Shown: piece after piece, positions 26,026 to 33,109 of the stretch
Position numbering within the stretch: the first letter of the stretch is position 1
Layout: every line of letters starts with the position of its first letter
DNA from: G963677445 sp963678275
Lineage (GTDB): Bacteria > Bacteroidota > Ignavibacteria > Ignavibacteriales > Melioribacteraceae
DNA: 64,000 bases
Direction: 5' to 3'
Assembly (NCBI GenBank): GCA_963678275.1
Contig: OY782765.1
Location: 372,001 to 436,000, forward strand
The notes under the pieces: model-generated
The model's database searches: none
The model's input: the letters and a program-made list of their open reading frames with translations, nothing else
What the model was told of the DNA's origin: nothing
Translations under genes and position numbers: made by a program

Positions 26026-26094
26026 CCTCCAATTGTTTCTTAAGATTTAGCGCGTTCTGGTAATTGGGGGAGTATTGAATTGCCAGGTTGACGG
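26026..26094 (-). pseudogene. Copied 3'-end fragment of the SGNH-hydrolase/TPR gene
   Basis: 69 bp here match 27612-27680, part of the C-terminal TPR region of the minus-strand gene at 27592-29565, with only about four differences. The fragment stops abruptly and is followed within about 20 bp by RHS-derived sequence. This indicates a recombination junction rather than a functional gene. Confidence 0.85.
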
Positions 26095-26110
26095 ATTGAA
26101 TTATCGGTAA

Positions 26111-26254
26111 GAATTTCCTTACGGCGCTTATATTGAAAATCTTTCTTATAACAACTCGGAAAGTTACGATCTTTATAAATTTACCGAAAAAGAACGTGAC
26201 ATTGAAACAGGATATGATTATTTTGCCTGTCCGCCCTCCGAAATTAATTTATGA
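26111..26254 (+). pseudogene. RHS-repeat core fragment, upstream part
   Basis: The frame encodes 'EFPYGAYIENLSYNNSESYD' and then 'LYKFTEKERDIETGYDYF', which is typical of the end of RHS-repeat core domains. The 5' side begins directly at a stop codon in the mosaic. The 3' side runs into an inserted hairpin and a stop at 26252, where the family consensus would continue 'GARxYDSxxGRW'. That continuation is found in another frame 26 bp on, so the gene is broken. Confidence 0.8.
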
Positions 26255-26267
26255 TATGGCGGAGGGC
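26233..26267. repeat. Hairpin insertion in the RHS core
   Basis: GCCCTCCG (26233-26240) pairs with CGGAGGGC (26260-26267) around a 19-nt AT-rich loop. It interrupts the conserved 'GYDYFGARxYD' region. Reading-frame arithmetic requires the inserted length to be 2 mod 3; about 41 bp is the best estimate. The left edge 'GCCTGTCCGCC' matches the outside of the IS left end at 11761. Confidence 0.7.
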
Positions 26268-26997
26268 CAGGCTTTATGACAGCTTTTTGGGTCGCTGGCA
26301 TAGTGTTGATCCATTAATAGACGGTTATCCCGGTTATTCACCATATTGCTACACAGGTGATGATCCAATTAATAAGGTAGATCCCGATGGCAGGTTCTGG
26401 GGAGCGATTATCGGCGCCGCTGCTGAATATGTTTCCCAGAGCATCGAATCCGGTGATTGGAGTCCCGGAAGTAAAAGCTGGAGTAAGATTGGTGTCAGCG
26501 CTGCCGCTGGCCTCGTTTCAGGAGGCACCAGTATTATTGCAAAAGTCGCTATCGGCACTGCGACAAGTGTTGCAGAAGGAATGATTAAAAATGCAATTGA
26601 TGGAAAAGACTTAACAGATGATCTTGCGGCTAACTTCGTATCAGGAAGCCTTGGTAGTGCAGGAGGAGCTCTGTTGGAGAAAACGGTGAAAAATACTGTT
26701 GATGATGTGATCGATGAAGGTTATAAAACTATGAATAAGGGGCTTAATAGAACTAGACTCAGCGAGGACATTTTACAAAAAACCAAAAAATCAAAAGTAA
26801 TTAAAAAGCATACAGGTAAAGTGCAGGAAGGCAAATCTTTTACAAGTAAAGGATCAAAGAAGGTTAATAAAGGGAATTTACTCTATTCATTGGAAGTTGA
26901 TGACGCGGCTGGTTCTTCTGCAAAGGGAGCAGCGAACGTGACAAATACAATTGTTAAAAAAGCATCAAAAGATGAAAAAGACAAAGAAGAAAATTAA
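26251..26997 (+). CDS. RHS C-terminal fragment with variable, toxin-like tip
   Basis: 248 aa. Its first residues come from the hairpin insertion; the true RHS core resumes at 'ARLYDSFLGRWHSVDPL' and 'YCYTGDDPINKVDPDGR' (to about residue 47), the classical boundary after which RHS proteins switch to a variable tip. The tip (about 50-248) has a Gly/Ala-rich helical pre-toxin stretch ('WSKIGVSAAAGLVSGGTSI') and a basic C-terminal half rich in Lys. I recognise no catalytic motif, so the toxin activity is unassigned. As it stands the fragment lacks the RHS cage and a signal, so it is probably a displaced or orphan tip. It overlaps the next gene by 26 bp. Confidence 0.6.
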   Translation: MIWRRARLYDSFLGRWHSVDPLIDGYPGYSPYCYTGDDPINKVDPDGRFWGAIIGAAAEYVSQSIESGDWSPGSKSWSKIGVSAAAGLVSGGTSIIAKVAIGTATSVAEGMIKNAIDGKDLTDDLAANFVSGSLGSAGGALLEKTVKNTVDDVIDEGYKTMNKGLNRTRLSEDILQKTKKSKVIKKHTGKVQEGKSFTSKGSKKVNKGNLLYSLEVDDAAGSSAKGAANVTNTIVKKASKDEKDKEEN

Positions 26998-27400
26998 AAA
27001 AACTATCGTAGATTATCGGCCTGAGCCAATCTATGATTACGTTTTGCAGTTTTGCGTAATACTTGCTATGATTTATTGGCCTCTTGCCGGAAATTCATTT
27101 CTTGATGGCGGTTATTTTTCTGTGTTCGTGATAATTTATTCTGCTTTAAGAATAATGTTATTTGAATTTGCGATAACTAATTACAAGGAGACAATCAAAC
27201 TATTTTTTAACAAAAGGAACGAATATTCGTTTATTAGTTTAAATTATTTGATATTTGATATGTGCTCTTTTATATATTTTGTAGCTCTCTTTAACCAGAG
27301 TGGACCTATTGAACTCTATATCCCCATTAAAAGTTTAATGGGAATAATTATTGGGAGCATAATACTAAGATTGATTGTCAGGTATAATAACAAAAGTTGA
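26972..27400 (+). CDS. Small multi-pass membrane protein, candidate immunity protein
   Basis: 142 aa from ATG 26972; the TTG at 26951 is a weaker alternative. A lysine-rich N-terminus is followed by four predicted membrane segments (about 20-40, 45-66, 85-107 and 118-137 from the ATG). It overlaps the RHS tip frame by 26 bp, the arrangement expected for an effector-immunity pair. Membrane immunity proteins usually protect against membrane-acting or periplasmic toxins. I know no named family for it; the assignment rests on position and topology only. A hairpin 11 bp after the stop may end the transcript. Confidence 0.5.
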   Translation: MKKTKKKIKKTIVDYRPEPIYDYVLQFCVILAMIYWPLAGNSFLDGGYFSVFVIIYSALRIMLFEFAITNYKETIKLFFNKRNEYSFISLNYLIFDMCSFIYFVALFNQSGPIELYIPIKSLMGIIIGSIILRLIVRYNNKS

Positions 27401-27411
27401 AAAAGAATTTC

Positions 27412-27436
27412 AGGCCCATTTAAATAAAATGGGCCT
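27412..27436. terminator. Probable terminator hairpin
   Basis: AGGCCCATTT and its complement AAATGGGCCT flank a 5-nt loop just after the candidate immunity gene. The following tract is AT-rich but not a pure T-run. A second 9-bp inverted repeat (AATCATATC / GATATGATT) lies at 27449-27481. Confidence 0.6.
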
Positions 27437-27591
27437 ATGTTAATTTATAATCATATCAGATTATTTTAGTCCGATATGATTTGCAACAAAATTCCTTATT
27501 ATTATCTAACATGGAAATAACTGATAAAAAATCAGTCTGCCCCAGACTACATAATATTTTTTTAATTTTTTTGAGAGGCAAACTTATTTAG

Positions 27592-29565
27592 TTATTTCCC
27601 TCTTACCACTTCCTCCAATTGTTTCTTAAGATTTAGCGCATTCTGGTAGTTGGGGGAGTATTGAATTGCCAGGTTGATGGTTTCGAGGGCTTTTTCATAT
27701 TTATCTTTTTGGGAGTAGGCGCCTGCGAGGTTATAGAGTACCTGTGCGTCATCGGCTTTAAATTTTACGCTTGTTTCGAGGAATTCTATCGACTTATCAA
27801 TATTTCCTTTCGCGAGGGTAATTATCCCTATCCATTTGGTGTTGAAGGCGTCAGCTCTTTTTTTATAGCTTATTTTCGCGAAATATAAAGCTTCGTCAAA
27901 TAATTGGGCTTTCAGGAGTGTGTTTATTGTGGAGGGGTAATAACCAAGCACAGCGGGGAACTGACTCATCAGCAGTTCCATCTGCCTGATGTAACTTTTA
28001 TAGTCACCTTTTTTAGCGTAATAATCGGCTACCTGACGCTGTGTGGGTTCATAATCGGCGTCGCCAACGGCAAAATTATAGGCGAGTGAATCGATATGGT
28101 TATTTCTGAAAAGCACGCTGTTTATTGGCGGCGCTGTGCCTGCCGGCACAAAGGGATAATCAGTTTTCAGCAGTCTCAGTTTAAAAGCGGCCACGGTAGA
28201 GTCAAAAGGTGAAAAGTGGAATCTGGCCAGTGTAATGCTATCCTGAACTTCAGGATCCGCTATCACCGGTTTTCCCTCAGGCAGGTAGTTCATCTCACTC
28301 ATCTTTTTATAGAAAAGGTTGCCGATATGCTGAAATCCCCGCAGGGTGGGGTGGAGGTGATCGGTCATAAGATTATCCCCCGGAATATTTTCCGGGCTTA
28401 TGCTGCAAAAGAGTGAGTCGACATCAATGACAGGCACATTATATTTATTCGCGGTTCTTTTAACTATCCTGTTGATCTCCTCGGGAGCCCTGAAACGGAG
28501 CATATCGAGGTCTTTGGCATATCGGAAAAGGGAATCGGCAGTTTTAGAATTGCCCGCGTTAAGTTCTTCATGGGCTTTGTTAAATATTTCTTTCGCCGCG
28601 GGCAAACCATTCCTCGCCTCTGATATAAAAGGGCTGAGGTCTTTCAAATTCCAGGAAAGTGTGGAAAGTACAAGAGGGACATTCTCAGCTTTAATCATAG
28701 CAACAATTTCATCCAGGTTTCCCTTAAACTGGTCAAGTCCCGCGAAATAAGTATCCGAGAGATAAGGGATTTCCTTTTCCTTCGCCATCCGGGCCATAAG
28801 TGTTCCGCTCGGAGTATTATCTTCCGAGGCGAACATCCCGACAACGCCGCCCATGATATTACGCACAAACTGGAAACTTCTGAGGTTCTCAAGTTTCATC
28901 ACAAGCTTGACAATCGTTCGTGATCTTCCGAATGACTCCAGCGAACCAACGCCCAGGGCTCCATAATATTCATTATGCCCGGCGTAGATAAGAATCAGGT
29001 CAGGTTCTTTATCAAGAACATCGGGAACCAGATCGAGGATTGTATAACTATTTACTGCCGTCAGGGAAAGGTTTACCGCTTCTATTTCTTTATCGGGATA
29101 CATCAGTTCGAGGCGTTTCCTTATGTAGCGTGAAAATGAACCGAGGGGCATAAAGGGATATCCCGCCGCGCTGCTGCCACCAAGCACAAATACCCGAAAT
29201 GAGTTTTCCGGCTTGGTTTTATGAAACACATCCTGTATTGAATTGGGGGCTTTATTGATATTATGAAAATATCTTTTGCCAATATCAAAATTCAAGCCAT
29301 CATATTCACGGGAAATAGAATTCCAGGTCGGGTAATATTCTCCATAATCAACTATTCTAAGGCCCGCTTCAAGAATTAAAAAAAAGAAAACCGGAATTAA
29401 AAACAGAATGAGATAAAATCCTTTTCTGACTTTTACAGGACTTTTAATTTCAAGGGCTTTTTTTATTTCATCTTCGCTGACATTTAATTGAGCCGCCATC
29501 TTTTTGACAGATAATTTTTCCCTGTTATTTAATATCCATTGTTTTTCTTTTCCCGAGAGAGCCAT
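27592..29565 (-). CDS. Membrane-anchored SGNH/GDSL-like hydrolase with N-terminal HTH-like segment and C-terminal TPRs
   Basis: 657 aa. Residues 8-40 form a helix-turn-helix-like motif ('LSVKKMAAQLNVSEDEIKKAL'), followed by one membrane segment (50-68). A large SGNH-hydrolase domain has block I 'GGSSAAG' (Ser131), 'YAGHNEYYG' (block III Asn) and a late 'DHLHPTLRGF' (Asp and His of the triad). The C-terminal 140 residues are TPR repeats ('ALYFAKISYKKRADAF', 'YNLAGAYSQKDKYEKAL'). The family hydrolyses esters, often O-acetyl groups on glycans. The membrane segment places the hydrolase outside the cytoplasm and the HTH-like helix inside. The last exon-sized part of its 3' end has been copied to 26026-26094. 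Confidence 0.85.
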   Translation of the reverse strand: MALSGKEKQWILNNREKLSVKKMAAQLNVSEDEIKKALEIKSPVKVRKGFYLILFLIPVFFFLILEAGLRIVDYGEYYPTWNSISREYDGLNFDIGKRYFHNINKAPNSIQDVFHKTKPENSFRVFVLGGSSAAGYPFMPLGSFSRYIRKRLELMYPDKEIEAVNLSLTAVNSYTILDLVPDVLDKEPDLILIYAGHNEYYGALGVGSLESFGRSRTIVKLVMKLENLRSFQFVRNIMGGVVGMFASEDNTPSGTLMARMAKEKEIPYLSDTYFAGLDQFKGNLDEIVAMIKAENVPLVLSTLSWNLKDLSPFISEARNGLPAAKEIFNKAHEELNAGNSKTADSLFRYAKDLDMLRFRAPEEINRIVKRTANKYNVPVIDVDSLFCSISPENIPGDNLMTDHLHPTLRGFQHIGNLFYKKMSEMNYLPEGKPVIADPEVQDSITLARFHFSPFDSTVAAFKLRLLKTDYPFVPAGTAPPINSVLFRNNHIDSLAYNFAVGDADYEPTQRQVADYYAKKGDYKSYIRQMELLMSQFPAVLGYYPSTINTLLKAQLFDEALYFAKISYKKRADAFNTKWIGIITLAKGNIDKSIEFLETSVKFKADDAQVLYNLAGAYSQKDKYEKALETINLAIQYSPNYQNALNLKKQLEEVVRGK

Positions 29566-29718
29566 ATATACCTGAATATGATATTATTTTTTATGATTTT
29601 TGTAACAATATAATTTAAGAATTATTTCCCGAAAAATTAAGGTTATGATTAAGATAACTTATATATTTAACGGGGAAACCAGAAAGAAAAATGATATGGT
29701 GTTATCCGGATACAATAA

Positions 29719-30477
29719 ATGGAAATAAAAGACGGACTTTTTTATTTGCGGTCGTTAGCTGTTCAGGTTAAGGCGGGACTTTTTTTATCCTGGCTGGTCA
29801 TATCTGTATATTTATTTTCCGGGTCTGATATAATATCGGTCTTAAATGGATTAACAGCGCTTTTTTTATCCATGTATATTGAGGGCTTGAGCAGGGAGAT
29901 GAAACTTTATTATCTGAAAATTCTTCCGATGATGGCTCTCTTCTCTCTTCCTTTGGTTTTTAATTCCGCGGAAACTTTTTTTTCTATGGAAGCCGACAGC
30001 AATGGGCTGAATCAATATATCGCGCTGAATATGGGATTATTTTATACCTATTCAATAACAAGGATTCTGCTTTCAATATCACCCGTTGAAGAAATAATTA
30101 GTCTGCCTGGCCGGGGGAGAATTACCGTTAAAATCCGTTCCATTCTCTTTCTCTCATTCAGGCTGATAATGTTGTATTCGGATAGTTTGCATCAATTTTA
30201 CAGGGCAGTATCGGCAAGGCCGGGCAATCCCTCATTTTTCAGGAGGATGAGGAATTATTCAGCAACAGGCCTTTCCTTTATACTTCGGGTTTTTCAAAGA
30301 ACCGAACGACTCACGAACGCGCTGGCCTCAAGAAATTTCGCGGGCAAATTTTATATAAAGGAATGGAATAGATGTTATCCCATCCGGAATATTGTAATAA
30401 TCGCTTTATACCTTTCCTACCTTCTAATTTTAATTTACATCAAATTCGGATTAAATGATGATACTTTCTTTAAATAA
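29719..30477 (+). CDS. ECF transporter T component (CbiQ/EcfT family)
   Basis: 252 aa with about five membrane segments (around 15-50, 62-82, 100-117, 137-155 and 223-243). The cytoplasmic coupling helices carry 'RLTNALASRNFAGK', matching the family's Ala-Arg-Gly-type motif that engages the ATPase; here it reads A-S-R-N rather than A-R-G, a mild departure. It forms the scaffold between ATPases and a substrate-binding S protein. It overlaps the ATPase gene by 23 bp, implying coupled translation. The substrate cannot be read from this subunit. Confidence 0.87.
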   Translation: MEIKDGLFYLRSLAVQVKAGLFLSWLVISVYLFSGSDIISVLNGLTALFLSMYIEGLSREMKLYYLKILPMMALFSLPLVFNSAETFFSMEADSNGLNQYIALNMGLFYTYSITRILLSISPVEEIISLPGRGRITVKIRSILFLSFRLIMLYSDSLHQFYRAVSARPGNPSFFRRMRNYSATGLSFILRVFQRTERLTNALASRNFAGKFYIKEWNRCYPIRNIVIIALYLSYLLILIYIKFGLNDDTFFK

Positions 30478-31192
30478 TGTCAGCTACTCTTATTCCGGCG
30501 GAAGTAAAGCTGTGGATAATATAACGATAACTTTTAATGAAGCGGAAAAGACCGCGATAATTGGTCCGAATGGTTCGGGGAAAACGACCCTAATTAACCT
30601 GTTTAACGGAATACTTAGTCCGGCAGGGGAGATATGGCTGAATGATAAACTTCTGAACAGGGGCAATCTTCAATATTTCAGAAAAAATATCGGGGTGGTT
30701 TTTCAGAATCCTGATGATATGATAATTAACAGCAGGGTGGAGGATGAGATATTGTTTACACCGGTTAATCTCGGATTGGAGAAGGGGAGTTATCAGCAGA
30801 TTCTTGACTACGCCCTAAGCGCCGCGGGAATTGAACATTTGAGAGATAAAGAGATTTTTAATTTAAGTTTCGGCGAAAAAAAACTGGTGACAATTGCGGC
30901 GGCGCTCAGCGCGAAAAGTAATATCGTGGCAATGGATGAACCAACAAGCGGACTTGATGATTTCCACAGGAAAAAGATTATCGATTTCATTAACAATATT
31001 GATTCGACCGTAATTTTTACCACCCACGATCTGGATATGGCGGCCGAAACAGCCGACAGGGTAATTCTGATTAATAAAGGAAGAATAATTAAAGAGGGAA
31101 AACCGTCAGAAATATTATCTGATAATATGACTTTAAACAAAAATAATTTGAATTTGCCCAAATTTCTACAGAAAATTACTTTTAAAAAATAA
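30455..31192 (+). CDS. ECF transporter ATPase (EcfA/CbiO family)
   Basis: 245 aa. Walker A 'GPNGSGKTT' is at 37-45, the Q-loop is in 'GVVFQNPDD', the ABC signature 'NLSFGEKKLV' is a Glu variant of the common 'SxGQ(K/R)', Walker B is 'IVAMDEPTSGLDD', and the H-loop 'FTTHDLDMA'. Only one ATPase gene is present, so it would work as a homodimer, as in CbiO-type group I transporters, unless a partner lies elsewhere. The start is ATG 30455 or the next ATG 3 bp later. It overlaps the T-component gene. Confidence 0.93.
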   Translation: MMILSLNNVSYSYSGGSKAVDNITITFNEAEKTAIIGPNGSGKTTLINLFNGILSPAGEIWLNDKLLNRGNLQYFRKNIGVVFQNPDDMIINSRVEDEILFTPVNLGLEKGSYQQILDYALSAAGIEHLRDKEIFNLSFGEKKLVTIAAALSAKSNIVAMDEPTSGLDDFHRKKIIDFINNIDSTVIFTTHDLDMAAETADRVILINKGRIIKEGKPSEILSDNMTLNKNNLNLPKFLQKITFKK

Positions 31193-31331
31193 TATCTGAA
31201 ATATCCTTTTAATTTATTCAAAATAACCATATATTATACTGTGCATTTCGTTAATGTTACAATTATCGGGGGAGAAGATTTAGCGCCGATAGGATGTAAG
31301 AGTCAGATAGTCAAAATATCAGAGAAAATGA

Positions 31332-31895
31332 ATGAATGAATCGGAAATTCGGCGTATTATTTTTACAGCGCTGGTAATTAGCGCCGGGGTATTAATACCA
31401 CAGCTTTTCCATTTATTCGGTCTCGGGGCTGTATTTCTTCCGATGTTTCTTCCTCTTATGATTGGCGCGATGTTTCTTAAGTGGAATTACGCGCTGCTCA
31501 GCGGAATAGTAACTCCCCTGGTATCCTGGCTGATTACCGGAATGCCGCCGCTGGTTCCCCCTATTCTTCCGATACTGATGGTTGAACTATCGGTCGCGAC
31601 ACTTTTTATTTCACTGGTCAGAACCAGACTGATATCGAATCCCTGGATAATAGTTATCCTCGCGATAGTGTTGAACAGGCTGATTTTACTGGTGATTGTA
31701 ACTGTAGTATTTCCAATTTTCGGATATGAACACGCTCTTTTTAGAATGGCATTTGTATTATCAGGAATACCGGGATTAATAATGCAAATTATAATTATTC
31801 CTCCCGCGACAAAAATAATTAAAAGAACAGTACCATTCATATCAAAAATGGAATATGGAAAAGATGGAGATAAGCAGTTTAACGACAACACGTAA
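31332..31895 (+). CDS. ECF transporter S component (substrate-binding membrane protein)
   Basis: 187 aa with five to six hydrophobic segments and the family-like N-terminal 'GVLIPQLFHLFGLGAVFLPM' run. S proteins bind a vitamin or cofactor precursor in the membrane and dock on the T-A module encoded just upstream. The vitamin is not evident. The 139-bp gap before it shows no B12, TPP or FMN riboswitch core that I can recognise. Its end overlaps the methyltransferase gene by 41 bp, an unusual and probably meaningful coupling. The next-best reading is a generic small membrane protein, but the context makes an S component likely. Confidence 0.75.
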   Translation: MNESEIRRIIFTALVISAGVLIPQLFHLFGLGAVFLPMFLPLMIGAMFLKWNYALLSGIVTPLVSWLITGMPPLVPPILPILMVELSVATLFISLVRTRLISNPWIIVILAIVLNRLILLVIVTVVFPIFGYEHALFRMAFVLSGIPGLIMQIIIIPPATKIIKRTVPFISKMEYGKDGDKQFNDNT

Positions 31896-32472
31896 CTTTT
31901 TCGACGACGCGGCGGGAAGCTGGGATGAGATTTATAATGAAGTTGAGCTTCTCAGGCTGCAGCAGATATTTGATTCTGAAGTTCCATCATTTTGCGGACC
32001 AGTGCTTGACCTGGGATGCGGGACAGGAGTGCTGCTTCCTTTTATAAGCGCGAATCTGAAATCGGATAGCACAATTGCCGAATTTGATATTTCCTTCAGG
32101 ATGCTGGAAAGAGTTTCAAAAGGAAACGGCAAAAAAATATCGAGGATAGAAGGAGACGGACATTTTCTCCCTTTTAAAGATCAGCAGTTCGGATCGGTAT
32201 TATGCTTTAGTGTTTTTCCTCATTTCAGCGACCAGGATAAAGTGATCAGGGAAGCCTACAGGACATTACAGCCAGGCGGCTATTTTTTGATAATACACCT
32301 TCTCGATCATATCGGGCTGAATGAATGTCACAGAAGGATAGGAGGAACAGTCAGCCAGGATATTATGCCCGCCTGTTATGAGCTTGTAAACGCCCTGATA
32401 ATTGAAGGTTTCGAGATAACAAGATGGGATGAAAATCCGGACAAATATCTTTTAATCGCGAGGAAACAATAA
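31855..32472 (+). CDS. Class I SAM-dependent methyltransferase coupled to the ECF transporter
   Basis: 205 aa (ATG 31855; a second ATG at 31864 is possible). Motif I 'VLDLGCGTGVL' binds SAM, followed by 'AEFDISFRML' (motif II acidic region), 'GDGHFLPF' and 'LQPGGYFLIIHLLDH' (motif post-I/III), all of the Methyltransf_11 type. The C-terminal part ('INECHRRIGG'-like 'GLNECHRRIGGTVSQD') is not one I can place. The 41-bp overlap with the S-component gene suggests that it modifies the transported compound or a derivative. It ends 12 bp from a convergent phosphoribosyltransferase. Confidence 0.87.
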   Translation: MEKMEISSLTTTRNFFDDAAGSWDEIYNEVELLRLQQIFDSEVPSFCGPVLDLGCGTGVLLPFISANLKSDSTIAEFDISFRMLERVSKGNGKKISRIEGDGHFLPFKDQQFGSVLCFSVFPHFSDQDKVIREAYRTLQPGGYFLIIHLLDHIGLNECHRRIGGTVSQDIMPACYELVNALIIEGFEITRWDENPDKYLLIARKQ

Positions 32473-32484
32473 AATTGCTGAGTA

Positions 32485-32907
32485 TTATAATTCCCAGGGC
32501 CAGTTTACACAAGAGGAAATCTCGGGAAACAGGGTATAGTCCCCTTTCCCTTTCAGTACTAAAGAGGTAATATTATAGCCGCTGAAAATATCTTTGGCTT
32601 TTTTAATGGTTTTTCCCGTAACAGATACATCATCAACAAGTAAGATGTTCGCGCCCGGTATAGGCATAGGGCTTTCTTTAATCAGTTTGGGCGATAGATA
32701 TCTTGGTTTGTTTGTTTCATCTCTGTAATTAATGGAGATGATCTGCAATGGAATATTCAGTTTATAGCTTAAAATGGAAGCGGGCGTTATTCCTCCTGAA
32801 GCGATACCGAGGACCAGGTCAAAGTCGGGCAGTTCAATTTCCCTGATCCGTTTATTTATCTCCATCATGGAAAGATCAACTTTATTTTTAATCATCGATT
32901 TCACCAA
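32485..32907 (-). CDS. Phosphoribosyltransferase-family protein
   Basis: 140 aa. The PRPP-binding loop 'ILLVDDVSVTGKT' (88-100, acidic pair Asp92-Asp93) and the 'GIASGGITPA' PPi loop define a type I PRTase. The length is close to small nucleobase salvage enzymes, and the end 'NWPWEL' resembles the tail seen in some XGPRT-like proteins. It would transfer phosphoribose from PRPP to an unknown base. It converges on the ECF-methyltransferase operon; a shared salvage pathway is conceivable but unproven. Two start codons (residues 1 and 5) are close together. Confidence 0.87.
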   Translation of the reverse strand: MVKSMIKNKVDLSMMEINKRIREIELPDFDLVLGIASGGITPASILSYKLNIPLQIISINYRDETNKPRYLSPKLIKESPMPIPGANILLVDDVSVTGKTIKKAKDIFSGYNITSLVLKGKGDYTLFPEISSCVNWPWEL

Positions 32908-33109
32908 AATTCTTTCATCAATCTGTCAAATATACGATAAGAACTGAATATGGAGAAAAATTTATCTCCGTTGCAACATAATTATTTCTGATACATCTTA
33001 ATAGAACATAAATCAGTTCAACAGGAAAATAAAGGCGAAACACGATTTTCAGCTCCTTTATTCCACGTAATAAGCCGCAATATTTTAAGATATGATCCGG
33101 GAGTGATTA

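Larger units (their letters stand above)
25549..26107. other. Non-coding mosaic: repeat pieces and gene scraps
   Basis: Holds element R2 copy 2, an inverted piece of module R1 and a copied gene fragment, listed separately. A 35-codon frame at 25637-25744 (containing 'EVGHCGDFVEWKHNIASI') reads like coding sequence and may be the remnant of a lost gene, but it is too short to assign. The rest shows no gene. Confidence 0.6.

Noticed and set aside
31193..31331. Riboswitch in front of the ECF S component
   Set aside because: I could not find a B12, TPP, FMN or preQ1 core; only AT-rich sequence is evident.
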